In this document: positions 1 through 8,894 of the stretch, one piece after another
Layout of the letters: every line of letters begins with the position of its first letter
How positions within the stretch are numbered: position 1 is the first letter of the stretch
NCBI RefSeq assembly: GCF_042610375.1
Contig: NZ_JBGJZL010000005.1
Span: 248,001-312,000 of the forward strand
Source of the DNA: CTSoil-075 sp042610375
GTDB lineage: Bacteria > Bacillota > Negativicutes > DSM-13327
Direction of reading: 5' to 3'
Length of the DNA: 64,000 nt
Position numbers and translations under genes: made by a program
The notes under the pieces: model-generated
Database searches by the model: none
What the model saw: the letters and a program-made list of their open reading frames with translations, nothing else
What the model was told of the DNA's origin: nothing

Positions 1-306
1 ATTTTTTAAGATAGCAAGATCGTGTAATGCAGCAAGGCGGAGACTTTTGCCAATGTATCCGCCTGTTTGTTCTGCCATGACACTCAATGTATTTTCATCC
101 AAGGATATTAAATAAACAAGATAAGATTTTAGAACATTGTCAGTTAATCCTAATTGCTCAGATTTTTGTATTAATTTATAAAATAAGTCAAAAGGTAGAT
201 TTTCTTTTGTAGTCGCCAAAAAAGCACAAGTCTTTTGAATAAGTTCATCTTCTATAATATTTCGATAGATTAACAATTGATCTAAGTTTGAAGTCATTTT
301 TGTCAT
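1..306 (-). CDS. Partial CDS, N-terminal 102 residues, possible DUF815-type ATPase
   Basis: An open frame runs from ATG at 306 to the window edge without a stop. It begins MTKMTSNLDQLLIYRNIIED and continues as an alpha-helical, leucine-rich segment ending with GGYIGKSLRLAALHDL. No catalytic motif lies in the visible part. The opening resembles the helical N-terminal region of DUF815 (AAA+-like) proteins of Clostridia and Negativicutes; this is recollection of the family, not proof. A GTGGTG stretch upstream could serve as a weak ribosome binding site, and a second ATG at 297 is possible. The gene diverges from the tolC operon. Confidence 0.55.
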   Translation of the reverse strand, partial: MTKMTSNLDQLLIYRNIIEDELIQKTCAFLATTKENLPFDLFYKLIQKSEQLGLTDNVLKSYLVYLISLDENTLSVMAEQTGGYIGKSLRLAALHDLAILKN

Positions 307-398
307 CACTATTCACCACTTTATTATATTTTTAACGATAGATTCAATTATAGTTTCATTAAATCCATAAGTAAAGTGATGTTTATATCTACCTTATG

Positions 399-427
399 AA
401 GCACCTGCAAAGGTGCCTTTTATTTTT
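399..427 (+). terminator. Rho-independent terminator-like hairpin
   Basis: GCACCT/AGGTGC arms around a GCAA loop are followed by CTTTTATTTTT on the plus strand. No plus-strand gene precedes it in the window. It could end a short leader or small RNA starting in 307-398, or be fortuitous. Confidence 0.45.
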
Positions 428-538
428 CATTAAAAATCTAAAGGAAATCAAAAAATGGGACTGTAGAATGAAATAAACCATATAGTATATGTGCCTTAGC
501 CTATTACTTATAGTAAAAATGTGAGGAGGACAAAATGA

Positions 539-1816
539 ATGTCAAGAAAAAAATGTCGTCGATTGCCCTTAGTATCTGCCTTAGCAACAGGTCTATTCCT
601 TTTGAATACAAGCATATCAATGGCTGAGATTCCAGAATTGTCCTTAGATGATAGTATTGCGATGGCTCTGAAAAATAATCCATCCATTCAAATGGCCATT
701 GCTGATAAAGAAAAGGCTGCTTGGGGTATCAAGGAAAATGAAGCGGGTAAACTGCCAACCTTATCTTTGATGAGTGGCTATAATCGATCTCCAGGTTCAT
801 CTTCGCCAACTGATAGCTTCAACAACTCATTAAAGTTGAACTGGTCTTTATATACTGGTGGCCGTGTTGAAGGACAGATCAATCAAGCAAAACTCAATGC
901 TGATGTAGCTAGTTTAGGTGTAACCAAAGCGCAAGAACAATTAAAGTTAGATACTACGACTGCATATTACAATGTATTACAAGGTCATAATGTGGTAAAA
1001 GTCAATCAAGAAACAGTGGATAATTTGACGCAGCATTTGAAGAATGTTAAGGCTCAATACCAAGTAGGAACAATTGCTAAGTCCGATCTATTACGGTCAG
1101 AAGTAGAATTAGCGAATGCTGAGCAAAATTTGACTAAAGCGCAGAATAACTATGATGTCGCTGTTGCCAGTTTTAATAATATGACAGGTATGCCTATGGA
1201 TAGTCAAAATATCATGAAAGATGATTTAACGTATGTGAAATATGATATGTCATTGGAAGATAGCATTAAAATGGCTCAGGAAAAACGCCCAGAAATTGCA
1301 CAATCTAAAGATAATCTTGCTATTGCTACGACAGGCATAAAAATTGCTGATAGCGGACGATTGCCGACGGTGGCTGTTAGCGCTAATGATGGCTTAAGTG
1401 GTTCAGATTTTCCAGGACAAAATAATAATTGGTCAATAGGCGTTTCTGCAAGTTGGAATATTTTTGATGCTGGAGTTACAAATTCCAAAGTGAAGGAAGC
1501 CAAAGCCAATGAAGATAAAGTCAAGGCAGGAGATCAACAAATTCGTCAAGGCATTGAACTAGAAGTTCGCCAAGCTTATTTGAGTATGAAAGAAGCTGAA
1601 GCGCGAATTGAGACATCTAAAGTGGCAGTCAGTAAAGCTGCAGAAGATTTAAAAGCTTCTCAAGCAAAATATTATGCTGGTGTAGGTACAAACATTGATG
1701 TAATTGATGCACAAATGGCTCTTACCCAAGCAAATACCAACGCGACGCAAGCGTCTTATGACTATAATGTGAATAAAGCAAAATTAGAAAAAGCTGCTGG
1801 TTTGGGAGTGAAATGA
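539..1816 (+). CDS. TolC family outer membrane efflux protein
   Basis: A 425-residue outer membrane channel that would form the exit duct of the tripartite pump encoded with the next three genes. Residues 1-29 form a signal peptide (basic start, hydrophobic core, SMA/E cleavage). The mature part contains two homologous OEP repeats (about 30-225 and 230-420). Each has the helical-barrel pattern of TolC: LSLDDSIAMALKNNPS opens repeat 1 and SLEDSIKMAQEKRPE opens repeat 2. GAGGAGG lies about 9 bases before the ATG. Another ATG at 535 is closer to that site but in a frame that stops after about 30 codons. The stop overlaps a possible upstream ATG of the next gene (ATGA), so translation is probably coupled. 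Presence of this family implies an outer membrane. Confidence 0.93.
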   Translation: MSRKKCRRLPLVSALATGLFLLNTSISMAEIPELSLDDSIAMALKNNPSIQMAIADKEKAAWGIKENEAGKLPTLSLMSGYNRSPGSSSPTDSFNNSLKLNWSLYTGGRVEGQINQAKLNADVASLGVTKAQEQLKLDTTTAYYNVLQGHNVVKVNQETVDNLTQHLKNVKAQYQVGTIAKSDLLRSEVELANAEQNLTKAQNNYDVAVASFNNMTGMPMDSQNIMKDDLTYVKYDMSLEDSIKMAQEKRPEIAQSKDNLAIATTGIKIADSGRLPTVAVSANDGLSGSDFPGQNNNWSIGVSASWNIFDAGVTNSKVKEAKANEDKVKAGDQQIRQGIELEVRQAYLSMKEAEARIETSKVAVSKAAEDLKASQAKYYAGVGTNIDVIDAQMALTQANTNATQASYDYNVNKAKLEKAAGLGVK

Positions 1817-1830
1817 TAGGGGGGAATTCC

Positions 1831-2928
1831 ATGCTGCTTATGTGGAAAAAAGTTTTACAGTACAAAAAATGGTTGATTGTGACAGTGGTTATCATCGTAG
1901 CAGTTGCAGGTGGGATTTATCTATATAAAGGTAAACCGACACAAGTTACACTGGGCCCAACGATAAAAGTAGAGAGAGGCGATATTTTTTCCATGGTTTC
2001 AGCGACAGGTACCATATCACCTGTTAATATCGTTGATGTAAGTTCTAAGATTTCGGGTTTGATTGAAGAAGTGAAGGTTCATGAAAATGATTTGGTTACA
2101 GCAGGGCAAGTTTTGCTAGTGCTTGATGATACTCATTTGCAAGCATTAGTTGATCAGGCTAAGGCTCGTCTCAATAATGCATCTAGTAGCTATGAACGAA
2201 ATCAACAGTTACATGATATTGGGGCGGTATCTGATCAGCAGCTAGATGCTAGTCGTACGGATTATAGCGTAGCTAAAGCCACTTATGATGATGCCATATC
2301 TCAGTTAAATGAAACCGTAATCCGTGCTCCGATCAATGGACAAGTCATCGGAAAACCTATACCAGCCGGTCAGGCGGTAGCACCTGGTGTATCCACACCC
2401 ATGGTATTATTAACAGTCGCTGATATGTCAAAAATGCAAATTCAAACACAAGTCGATGAATCAGATATTGGAAAAATACAAACAGGCCAAAAGGTTACTT
2501 TTACAGTCGATGCCTATCCAGGGAAAACTTTCAGTGGAGTTGTGTCGAATGTTTCTCAGAAAGCAAATGTCCAATCCAATGTGGTTTACTATAGTGTACT
2601 CGTTGATGTAGATGCTGCGGATAATTTGTTAAAACCAACAATGACAGCGCGAGTTTCAATTAGTGTGGCTGAAAGTAAAAATTCCTTAGTTGTACCATTA
2701 GCTGCTGTTAAAACGAATAATGGCCAGCAATATGTGATGGTGGTTCAAAATGGAAAAACAAAAAATACACCTGTTACAACTGGAATCGTTGGTGATGATA
2801 AAATTGAGATTCTAAGCGGAGTGACGGACACGGATGAAATTTTGGCGTCCCAGGTTAAAGTGCAAACAGCAAGTAGTGGGCAAAGTGGCAACAAGGGTGG
2901 TCCTATGATTCCTGGTATGGGTCGTTAG
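1831..2928 (+). CDS. MacA-like periplasmic adaptor (HlyD/RND membrane-fusion family)
   Basis: A 365-residue periplasmic adaptor linking the TolC-like channel to the MacB-type ABC transporter. One membrane anchor (about residues 10-28, LIVTVVIIVAVAGGIYL) precedes the adaptor domains. Next come the barrel-sandwich/lipoyl half (VSSKISGLIEEVKVHENDLV), a short coiled-coil hairpin (about 100-155), the second lipoyl half (IRAPINGQVIG) and beta-barrel domains. The C-terminus is glycine-rich. I place the start at ATG 1831, about 7 bases after a GGGGGG ribosome site. An in-frame ATG at 1813 overlaps the tolC stop and would add six residues. The gene is second in the efflux operon. Confidence 0.92.
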   Translation: MLLMWKKVLQYKKWLIVTVVIIVAVAGGIYLYKGKPTQVTLGPTIKVERGDIFSMVSATGTISPVNIVDVSSKISGLIEEVKVHENDLVTAGQVLLVLDDTHLQALVDQAKARLNNASSSYERNQQLHDIGAVSDQQLDASRTDYSVAKATYDDAISQLNETVIRAPINGQVIGKPIPAGQAVAPGVSTPMVLLTVADMSKMQIQTQVDESDIGKIQTGQKVTFTVDAYPGKTFSGVVSNVSQKANVQSNVVYYSVLVDVDAADNLLKPTMTARVSISVAESKNSLVVPLAAVKTNNGQQYVMVVQNGKTKNTPVTTGIVGDDKIEILSGVTDTDEILASQVKVQTASSGQSGNKGGPMIPGMGR

Positions 2929-2943
2929 AGGAGGGCGTTTATT

Positions 2944-3627
2944 ATGTCAATTTTACTTTCTAATGTGACTAAGGTGTATCATTTAGGTGGAGAACAAGTT
3001 AATGCACTAGCTGGTCTCACATTAAACATTAGCCCTGGTGAATTTACAGCAATTATGGGGCCCTCTGGATCAGGAAAATCCACCTTGATGAATATACTTG
3101 GTTGTTTGGATCGACCGACAAGTGGTTCTTATATGCTAGATAACCAAGAAGTAGCGACGCTTAATGATGATGAACTAGCAGTGACTCGTAATCAAAAAAT
3201 AGGTTTTGTTTTTCAAAGTTTTAATCTGCTGCCACGAATGTCGACATTACAGAACGTAGCACTTCCCATGGTGTATGCTGGGGTGGAGAAAAAAGAACGT
3301 ATGGAGCGAGCAGCCCAGGTATTGACAATGGTAGGATTGGCAGAACGAATGAATCATAGGCCCAATGAACTTTCTGGTGGTCAGCGCCAGCGTGTAGCGA
3401 TTGCTCGCTCATTGGTTAATGATCCGACTATTATTATGGCTGATGAACCAACAGGTAATCTGGACACTAAGTCAGGTGATGAAGTAATGGCTATTTTTTC
3501 TCAGCTTAATACTGAGGGCCGGACGATTATCCTAGTAACTCATGAACCAGAGATTGCAGAGTATGCTAAACGGGTTGTCCATGTTCGGGATGGACTTATT
3601 GAGCGGGATGATTGGAAAGTGAGGTGA
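2944..3627 (+). CDS. MacB-type ABC transporter ATP-binding protein
   Basis: A 227-residue nucleotide-binding subunit of the LolD/MacB class. Visible motifs are Walker A GPSGSGKST (39-47), Q-loop FVFQSFNLLPRM, signature LSGGQRQRVAIARSL, Walker B IIMADEPTGNLD and switch histidine LVTHE. It powers the permease encoded 4 bp downstream. In E. coli MacB the ATPase and permease are fused; here they are separate, as usual in Firmicutes. A GAGGAGGG ribosome site precedes the ATG. The substrate (drug, peptide or lipid) cannot be read from the sequence. Confidence 0.94.
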   Translation: MSILLSNVTKVYHLGGEQVNALAGLTLNISPGEFTAIMGPSGSGKSTLMNILGCLDRPTSGSYMLDNQEVATLNDDELAVTRNQKIGFVFQSFNLLPRMSTLQNVALPMVYAGVEKKERMERAAQVLTMVGLAERMNHRPNELSGGQRQRVAIARSLVNDPTIIMADEPTGNLDTKSGDEVMAIFSQLNTEGRTIILVTHEPEIAEYAKRVVHVRDGLIERDDWKVR

Positions 3628-3631
3628 GTCT

Positions 3632-4846
3632 ATGTTTGGCGAGAGCATTATCATTGCCTTAGATGGACTTAGGGCCAATAAACTCAGGGCGATGCTTACC
3701 ATGTTAGGGATTATTATTGGTGTTGGTGCAGTGATCGCCATGGTATCCATCGGTATGGGAGTTCGTGACAAAGTAGAAAGTTCAATTGCGGGTCTTGGTA
3801 GTAATTTACTTGTCGTTACCCCTGGTGCTCCTTCGGTAGGAGGGGCGAGGCAAGCTGCTGGATCTGGAATTACATTGAATGAAAAAGATGCAGTTGCCAT
3901 TGCACGTGAAATATCTGGTATCAATTTAGTGGCACCGGCAGTAAGCCGTCAATATCAAGTGGTCTTCGGTAACCAGAATTGGACAACTAGTATACAAGGC
4001 ACAACTCCTGAAATTCTAGGGATACGTAGCTTTACGATACAAGAAGGTGCTTTTTTTACCAATCAAGATATCGAAACACGGGCAAGGGTAGCAGTTATTG
4101 GAAAAACAGTAGTGGATAATCTATTTGGTGGTGTAGCACCCATTGGGCAAACCATTCGAATTAATAAATCACCCTTTCGCGTCGTTGGCGTATTAGAGGG
4201 GAAGGGACAATCAGCTGGTGGTGGAGATCAGGACGATACGGTGATCATACCTTTAACTACAGCACAGGAAAGGTTGATGGGGATTACCTATGTTCAAAAT
4301 ATTAATGTTCAGGCTACAGGCACTGATGTGATTAATCAGGCTCAGGAAGATATTACAGCTTTGCTACGAAGCCGTCATAAATTAGCATCGACTACACCAG
4401 ATGATTTTACTGTACGCAACATGGTAGCAGTCATGGCAACTGCTGATGCGACAACAGGGATGATTACTTTGTTACTCGGCATTGTTGCTGGTCTATCTCT
4501 TTTGGTAGGCGGTATTGGGATCATGAATATTATGCTGGTATCTGTTACGGAGCGAACTAGGGAAATTGGCATACGCAAAGCCTTAGGAGCCAGGCACTAC
4601 AATATTTTGTTACAATTTTTGATTGAAGCAGTCGTGATTAGTGTAGCGGGGGGCTTGCTAGGGATTGCGTTAGGAGTCGGTTCATCCTACGCAATTTCAG
4701 CCATTGCAGGCTGGAAGACAATCATTTCGTCTCTTGCCATTACAGCAGCCTTTGGTTTTTCTGTCATGATTGGCTTATTTTTTGGAATCTATCCTGCACG
4801 CAAGGCCGCATTATTAGATCCTATTGATGCATTGAGGTATGAATAA
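3632..4846 (+). CDS. MacB-type ABC transporter permease (FtsX/MacB_PCD)
   Basis: A 404-residue permease with one N-terminal transmembrane helix (about 17-42, ending in the conserved LTMLGIIIGVGAVIAMVSIG), a large periplasmic domain (about 45-270), and three C-terminal helices of the FtsX fold. The segment before the second helix carries the usual TERTREIGIRKALGA. The protein ends PIDALRYE, as many family members do. It forms a mechanotransmitting exporter with the ATPase immediately upstream and would pull substrate from the periplasm toward the TolC-like channel. Confidence 0.94.
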   Translation: MFGESIIIALDGLRANKLRAMLTMLGIIIGVGAVIAMVSIGMGVRDKVESSIAGLGSNLLVVTPGAPSVGGARQAAGSGITLNEKDAVAIAREISGINLVAPAVSRQYQVVFGNQNWTTSIQGTTPEILGIRSFTIQEGAFFTNQDIETRARVAVIGKTVVDNLFGGVAPIGQTIRINKSPFRVVGVLEGKGQSAGGGDQDDTVIIPLTTAQERLMGITYVQNINVQATGTDVINQAQEDITALLRSRHKLASTTPDDFTVRNMVAVMATADATTGMITLLLGIVAGLSLLVGGIGIMNIMLVSVTERTREIGIRKALGARHYNILLQFLIEAVVISVAGGLLGIALGVGSSYAISAIAGWKTIISSLAITAAFGFSVMIGLFFGIYPARKAALLDPIDALRYE

Positions 4847-4860
4847 GGAGGTGATATAGC

Positions 4861-4956
4861 ATGTCTGGACATTTGTTATCGAATATGTTCTATATCCTAT
4901 TACTTGCAGGGTTTCTATTTTACTCATATCGTATTGATAAAATGCTAAATGAATAA
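4861..4956 (+). CDS. 31-residue single-pass membrane microprotein
   Basis: This short frame begins 14 bases after the permease stop and has the best Shine-Dalgarno sequence of the operon, AAGGAGGTGAT, about 7 bases before its ATG. The product starts MSGHLLSNMFYILLLAGFLF and ends YSYRIDKMLNE, which is one hydrophobic helix with a charged C-terminal tail. The size, site and ribosome site support translation as the last gene of the efflux operon. I do not recognise a family. By analogy with AcrZ-like microproteins it could bind the transporter, but that is only inference. Confidence 0.6.
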   Translation: MSGHLLSNMFYILLLAGFLFYSYRIDKMLNE

Positions 4957-5030
4957 ATCATCGTCCTTGGCAATTGTCATTTAGTGTTATTAGCCGTTGA
5001 TGTATGATATAATTTATCGTGGTGATGAAA

Positions 5031-5705
5031 ATGATAATATTTAAAAATGATTGGCAAGATTTACTGAAAGAAGAATTTGAAAAAGAATATTATTTAAACT
5101 TAAGAAAATTTTTGATTCAAGAATATAAAACTAAGACCGTTTATCCTGATAAGTATGACATTTTTAATGCCTTGCATTATACGGCATATGGTAAGGTAAA
5201 GGTTGTGATCTTAGGCCAAGATCCATATCATGGACCCAATCAAGCTCATGGCCTAAGTTTCTCAGTAAAACCAGGTGTTAAACCACCACCATCTTTACTG
5301 AATATTTATAAAGAATTACAGGATGATATGCAGTGTTATATTCCAAATCATGGTTATCTGAAAAAATGGGCAGATCAAGGCGTTCTTCTTCTTAACACCG
5401 TACTCACTGTTGTCCAAGGAGAAGCTAACTCTCATAAAAATATGGGATGGGAACAGTTTACAGATAAAGTGATCAGTTTACTCAATGCAAGACCAGAGCC
5501 TATTGTTTTTATTCTGTGGGGAAATAATGCTCAATCCAAGACTGCTTTGATTACAAACAAAAATCATAATATCATTAAATCAGTTCATCCAAGCCCTTTA
5601 TCAGCAAGCCGAGGTTTCTTTAAAAGTAAACCTTTTTCACAAACAAATCAATTTCTATGCTCGCGAAATGTCAGTCCGATTGACTGGCAAATTGATCATC
5701 TTTAA
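5031..5705 (+). CDS. ung: Uracil-DNA glycosylase, family 1
   Basis: Removes uracil from DNA to start base-excision repair. The 224-residue protein has the water-activating motif LGQDPYHGPNQAHGLSFSV (catalytic Asp64), the LLLNTVLTV segment, the ILWGNNAQSK strand and the DNA-intercalation loop HPSPLSA, all in family order and at the usual length. I choose ATG 5031 because GGTGAT at 5021-5026 matches the 16S anti-SD at good spacing; GTG 5019, GTG 5022 and ATG 5025 are in-frame alternatives. A TATAAT hexamer at 5008-5013 would give a very short leader. A terminator follows, so it is probably monocistronic. Confidence 0.96.
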   Translation: MIIFKNDWQDLLKEEFEKEYYLNLRKFLIQEYKTKTVYPDKYDIFNALHYTAYGKVKVVILGQDPYHGPNQAHGLSFSVKPGVKPPPSLLNIYKELQDDMQCYIPNHGYLKKWADQGVLLLNTVLTVVQGEANSHKNMGWEQFTDKVISLLNARPEPIVFILWGNNAQSKTALITNKNHNIIKSVHPSPLSASRGFFKSKPFSQTNQFLCSRNVSPIDWQIDHL

Positions 5706-5719
5706 AACTTTATTAAAAT

Positions 5720-5776
5720 AGACGTGTACTATAACCATTGATCCGTGTGGATGTGGTTCTAGTCACGTCTTTTCTT
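5720..5776 (+). terminator. Terminator after ung
   Basis: Long imperfect stem AGACGTG...CACGTCT, with inner ACTA/TAGT and ACCA/TGGT pairs, followed by TTTTCTT. It separates ung from the ABC importer operon. Confidence 0.7.
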
Positions 5777-5936
5777 GCGTTGCAAAAAACTTAAGGAGAA
5801 GAGTACTCGTATAGTCAGATGGTGATATGATATAATAAAATTTAGCTATTTCTTTATCGATATAGAAAAAAATTTGGTGATTGCCACCTATAATTGTTAA
5901 TTCAAGGTATATAGTAGGATCGAGTGGAGGGTTAAA

Positions 5937-6893
5937 ATGAAAAAATATATCCGTATATTCATGATTATTTCTCTGATATTTGCTTTAGGTGGGTGCACCA
6001 ATACTAAAAAAGATAGTGCAGTACAAGAGACTAGCAAAGGGCAGACTCTTACCATTGGTCTTATGCCTGATGTAGATTCTATTCCTTTTATTATTGCCCA
6101 GGAAAAAGGATACTTTAAAGAAGAGGGCGTAACCGTAAAACTAGAATCTTTTAAAAGTGCTGTCGATCGGGATAGCGCTCTGCAAAGTGGCAAATTAGAT
6201 GGTGTTATCTCTGACATGTTGGCTGAAACCTTTGGGAAGGAAGGCGGTTTTGATGTCGTAATCACTTCTTTAAGCAGTGGCAGTTATAAATTGGTTGTTG
6301 GTAAAGATGAAACTGCAATGCGAGTCGAAGATCTGAAAGGTAAGGACGTTGCAATTTCTAAAAATACAATTATTGAGTATGTGACAGATAAAATAATGAT
6401 GAAAAATGGTTTATCCAGCGATGATATTCATAAAACAATCATTCCGCAAATTCCGACGCGATTGGAAATGTTGAAGAATGGAAAAATTGCAGCAGCCACC
6501 TTACCTGAACCTCTCGCAACGATTGCCGTAAAAAATGGTGGTAAGATAATAAATGGTTCTGATCAATTAGGCATAAATCCTGGAGTGATCTTATTTACTG
6601 CTAAAACAGTCAATCACAAAGAACAAGAAATGAAAGCCATGTATAAAGCTTATAATAAAGCCATTGATTATTTATCACGAGAACCTATGGAGAATTACAT
6701 TGATCTATTGATTGAAAAAGGAGGCTTTCCTGAAAGTGTGAAGGGAGCCTTAGTTCTACCTGAATATAAAAAAGCGATAGCTCCTAATCCGAAAGATGTT
6801 GCTGATGTTCTTGCGTGGCTAAAAGAAAGAGGATTAATTCAAAAGACTTATTCCTATGAAGAACTGGTTGATAGCCGGTTTGTAAGGCCATAA
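5937..6893 (+). CDS. ABC transporter substrate-binding lipoprotein, NitT/TauT type
   Basis: A 318-residue binding protein. Residues 1-19 are a lipoprotein signal with lipobox LGGC, so Cys20 is the lipidated residue. The mature part has the NMT1/SsuA-like fold markers: LTIGLMPDVDSIPFIIAQEKGYF, then a lobe with GKLDGVISDM, and LPEPLA near the hinge. It heads an operon with an ATPase and a permease that overlap or nearly abut it. The family takes up taurine, sulfonates, nitrate, thiamine precursors or similar solutes. Nothing here fixes the ligand, and no linked catabolic gene helps. A TATAAT at 5831-5836 is a possible distant -10. Confidence 0.88.
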   Translation: MKKYIRIFMIISLIFALGGCTNTKKDSAVQETSKGQTLTIGLMPDVDSIPFIIAQEKGYFKEEGVTVKLESFKSAVDRDSALQSGKLDGVISDMLAETFGKEGGFDVVITSLSSGSYKLVVGKDETAMRVEDLKGKDVAISKNTIIEYVTDKIMMKNGLSSDDIHKTIIPQIPTRLEMLKNGKIAAATLPEPLATIAVKNGGKIINGSDQLGINPGVILFTAKTVNHKEQEMKAMYKAYNKAIDYLSREPMENYIDLLIEKGGFPESVKGALVLPEYKKAIAPNPKDVADVLAWLKERGLIQKTYSYEELVDSRFVRP

Positions 6894-6897
6894 TAAG

Positions 6898-7650
6898 ATG
6901 ATTCAGATTAAAGATTTAGTTGTGACCTATGTGTCAGAAGGAATTCAATATACAGCATTGGAGCAGATCAATTTTGAACTTGCCCCAGGAGAAACATGCG
7001 CCATCATTGGTCCTTCAGGTTGTGGTAAGTCGACGCTTTTGAAAGTATTAGCTGGCATTATCAAAACCTATGATGGATCTGTTGAAATGAATGGACAGGC
7101 TGTGATGCCCCATAAACAAAAAATTGGTTTTATCCCCCAAAACTATGGATTATTACCGTGGAAAAATGTTTGTGATAATATCTTACTTGGGATTAAGATA
7201 AAAAATCAAAAAGCAGCTGATGTCAAAGAATCTCTCAACCTTTTATTGCAGCAATTAGGGCTTATAGGGCTGGAAAATCGCTATCCAGGGGAACTGAGCG
7301 GAGGTCAGCAACAGCGGGTTGCTTTAGCACGATCCTTTCTTTTAAAACCAGATTTACTATTAATGGACGAGCCTTTTTCTGCTTTAGATGCTATGACACG
7401 CGAAGAAATCCAAGATGTATACCTTGCTTCTTGGAAAAAGCATCCCATATCTACGATCCTCGTTACCCATCATGTGGAAGAGGCTGTGTATTTGGGGCAA
7501 AAAATTCTGATTCTGACTGGTTGCCCTGGAGTGGTAAGTCAAGTTATCGACAATCCATTATTCGGGGCAGAGGGAGTACGCAGCCAACAGGAATTTTTTG
7601 AACTATGCCTTGCACTACGAAAAATGATAAAAGAGGACTGGCGAAAATGA
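6898..7650 (+). CDS. ABC transporter ATP-binding protein, NitT/TauT type
   Basis: A 250-residue ATPase starting 4 bp after the binding protein. It shows Walker A GPSGCGKST (about 39-47), Q-loop IPQNYGLLPW, signature LSGGQQQRVALARSF, Walker B LLLMDEPFSALD and H-loop ILVTHHVEEA. The FSALDAMTRE continuation is characteristic of the SsuB/TauB/NrtD group. It energises import through the permease whose ATG overlaps its stop codon. Confidence 0.92.
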   Translation: MIQIKDLVVTYVSEGIQYTALEQINFELAPGETCAIIGPSGCGKSTLLKVLAGIIKTYDGSVEMNGQAVMPHKQKIGFIPQNYGLLPWKNVCDNILLGIKIKNQKAADVKESLNLLLQQLGLIGLENRYPGELSGGQQQRVALARSFLLKPDLLLMDEPFSALDAMTREEIQDVYLASWKKHPISTILVTHHVEEAVYLGQKILILTGCPGVVSQVIDNPLFGAEGVRSQQEFFELCLALRKMIKEDWRK

Positions 7651-8393
7651 CAGAAAAGGCACAAAAATTTTCTTATCTATATGGGATGGTCACCTTTTTA
7701 TTTCTTTGGTATGGCATTTCTCTTTGTATGGATTTGCCAATCATTCCTTCTCCAAGGGTAGTACTCATTAATTTATATACGATATTTCTTGCCAAAATTG
7801 CCATTCATAGTTTTTACAGTCTATGGCGCATCGTTGCAGGAGTTCTTCTTTCTGTAGTTGTTGGTGTGCCCCTTGGTCTTTTGATGGGGTATTTTGTAAA
7901 GTGGAATCGTATGTTAGCGCCTCTTGTTTACTTGACCTATCCCATTCCCAAAATTGCTTTGTTACCCATTATCATGTTGCTTTTTGGCTTAGACGAATTT
8001 TCAAAGATCTTGATGATTGCCTTGATTATTGTTTTTCAGATCATTGTAGCAGTCAGGGATGGGGTGAAAAGTATTCCCCGGGAAACTTACTATCCTTTAT
8101 ATTCTCTCGGTGCTACATTTATTAATATTCTTTGGGAAATCCTAATTCCTGCTTCTTTGCCTAAATTTTTGACTTCTCTTCGAATTGCCATGGCCACAGC
8201 CATATCTGTACTCTTTTTTACGGAAACTTTCGGGACTCAATATGGGATGGGATATTTTATTATGGATGCCTGGATGAGAGTCAATTATTTAGAAATGTAT
8301 TCAGGGATTGTTGTATTAAGTTGCATCGGACTCATTATATTTGGTGTGATTGATTATCTGGAGAGGCATTTCTGTCACTGGCAATATAAATAA
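7647..8393 (+). CDS. ABC transporter permease, NitT/TauT type
   Basis: A 248-residue BPD_transp_1 permease with about six hydrophobic helices and the coupling-helix region EILIPASLPKFLTSLRIA, which contains the family's EAA-like loop. The ATG at 7647 overlaps the ATPase stop (ATGA), giving translational coupling; a longer in-frame start at 7605 would lie inside the ATPase gene and is less likely. It completes the three-gene importer operon, which ends at a strong terminator. Confidence 0.91.
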   Translation: MTEKAQKFSYLYGMVTFLFLWYGISLCMDLPIIPSPRVVLINLYTIFLAKIAIHSFYSLWRIVAGVLLSVVVGVPLGLLMGYFVKWNRMLAPLVYLTYPIPKIALLPIIMLLFGLDEFSKILMIALIIVFQIIVAVRDGVKSIPRETYYPLYSLGATFINILWEILIPASLPKFLTSLRIAMATAISVLFFTETFGTQYGMGYFIMDAWMRVNYLEMYSGIVVLSCIGLIIFGVIDYLERHFCHWQYK

Positions 8394-8396
8394 AAG

Positions 8397-8436
8397 GAAA
8401 ACCACTTTAAAGTCGTTGACTTCAAAGTGGTTTTTA
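8397..8436 (+). terminator. Terminator after the ABC importer operon
   Basis: Stem AAAACCACTTT/AAAGTGGTTTT with an internal AAGTC/GACTT extension around a GTT loop, followed by a T-rich tail just after the permease stop. Confidence 0.8.
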
Positions 8437-8594
8437 TTTCTACTATGAGTGTCTATTTCTGTCATTCATAAAGGCATCTAGTCACTTTTTAGTAACCCTC
8501 TCACTAATAAGTGCGTACTTGTTGGAAACTTTGTACTGAGATACAATCAAAGAGTTATAAAGTATAAAAGTAGATTTGGGAGGTAAATAATAAG

Positions 8595-8879
8595 ATGCTT
8601 AAAGTGATTGCAAAGTGTTTAGTGAAAGCAGAAGAAATTCAAACTTTTAAACAGTATACTATTAAGCTGATAGAGGAAACTAGAAAAGAAGCAGGTAATA
8701 TTTCTTATGCGCTTTATGAAGATATAGCGAATCCGCAAATTATTACTTTTATTGAAGAATGGCAGGATAAAGAAGCTCTTGATCAGCATATGAACTCAGA
8801 ACATTTTCGGGAGATTTTTCCAAAACTGAAAGCGCTTCAGGAAAAAGAAATAGAAGTTAATCTTTATAAAAAATGTTAA
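8595..8879 (+). CDS. ABM-domain protein (putative quinol monooxygenase, YgiN-like)
   Basis: A 94-residue dimeric alpha-beta barrel of the antibiotic biosynthesis monooxygenase (ABM) superfamily. It has the family flow: KCLVKAEEIQTFKQY, then EAGNISYALYED, FIEEWQDKEALDQHMNSEHF, and a final strand EVNLYKK. YgiN-type members oxidise quinols without a cofactor, but many homologues are uncharacterised. It lies 15 bp before a flavodoxin-like reductase, which suggests a small redox or quinone-handling operon. Its ribosome site is GGGAGG. Confidence 0.83.
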   Translation: MLKVIAKCLVKAEEIQTFKQYTIKLIEETRKEAGNISYALYEDIANPQIITFIEEWQDKEALDQHMNSEHFREIFPKLKALQEKEIEVNLYKKC

Positions 8880-8894
8880 AAGGAGATAGATAAT

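Noticed and set aside
535..628. Alternative start of the TolC gene at ATG 535
   Set aside because: That frame ends after about 30 codons (stop near 628) and lacks the OEP domain; ATG 539 gives the full protein with signal peptide.
1276..1524. Antisense frame inside the TolC gene, and similar short frames antisense to other genes
   Set aside because: They have no ribosome sites, lie opposite clearly conserved proteins, and show no recognisable domains.
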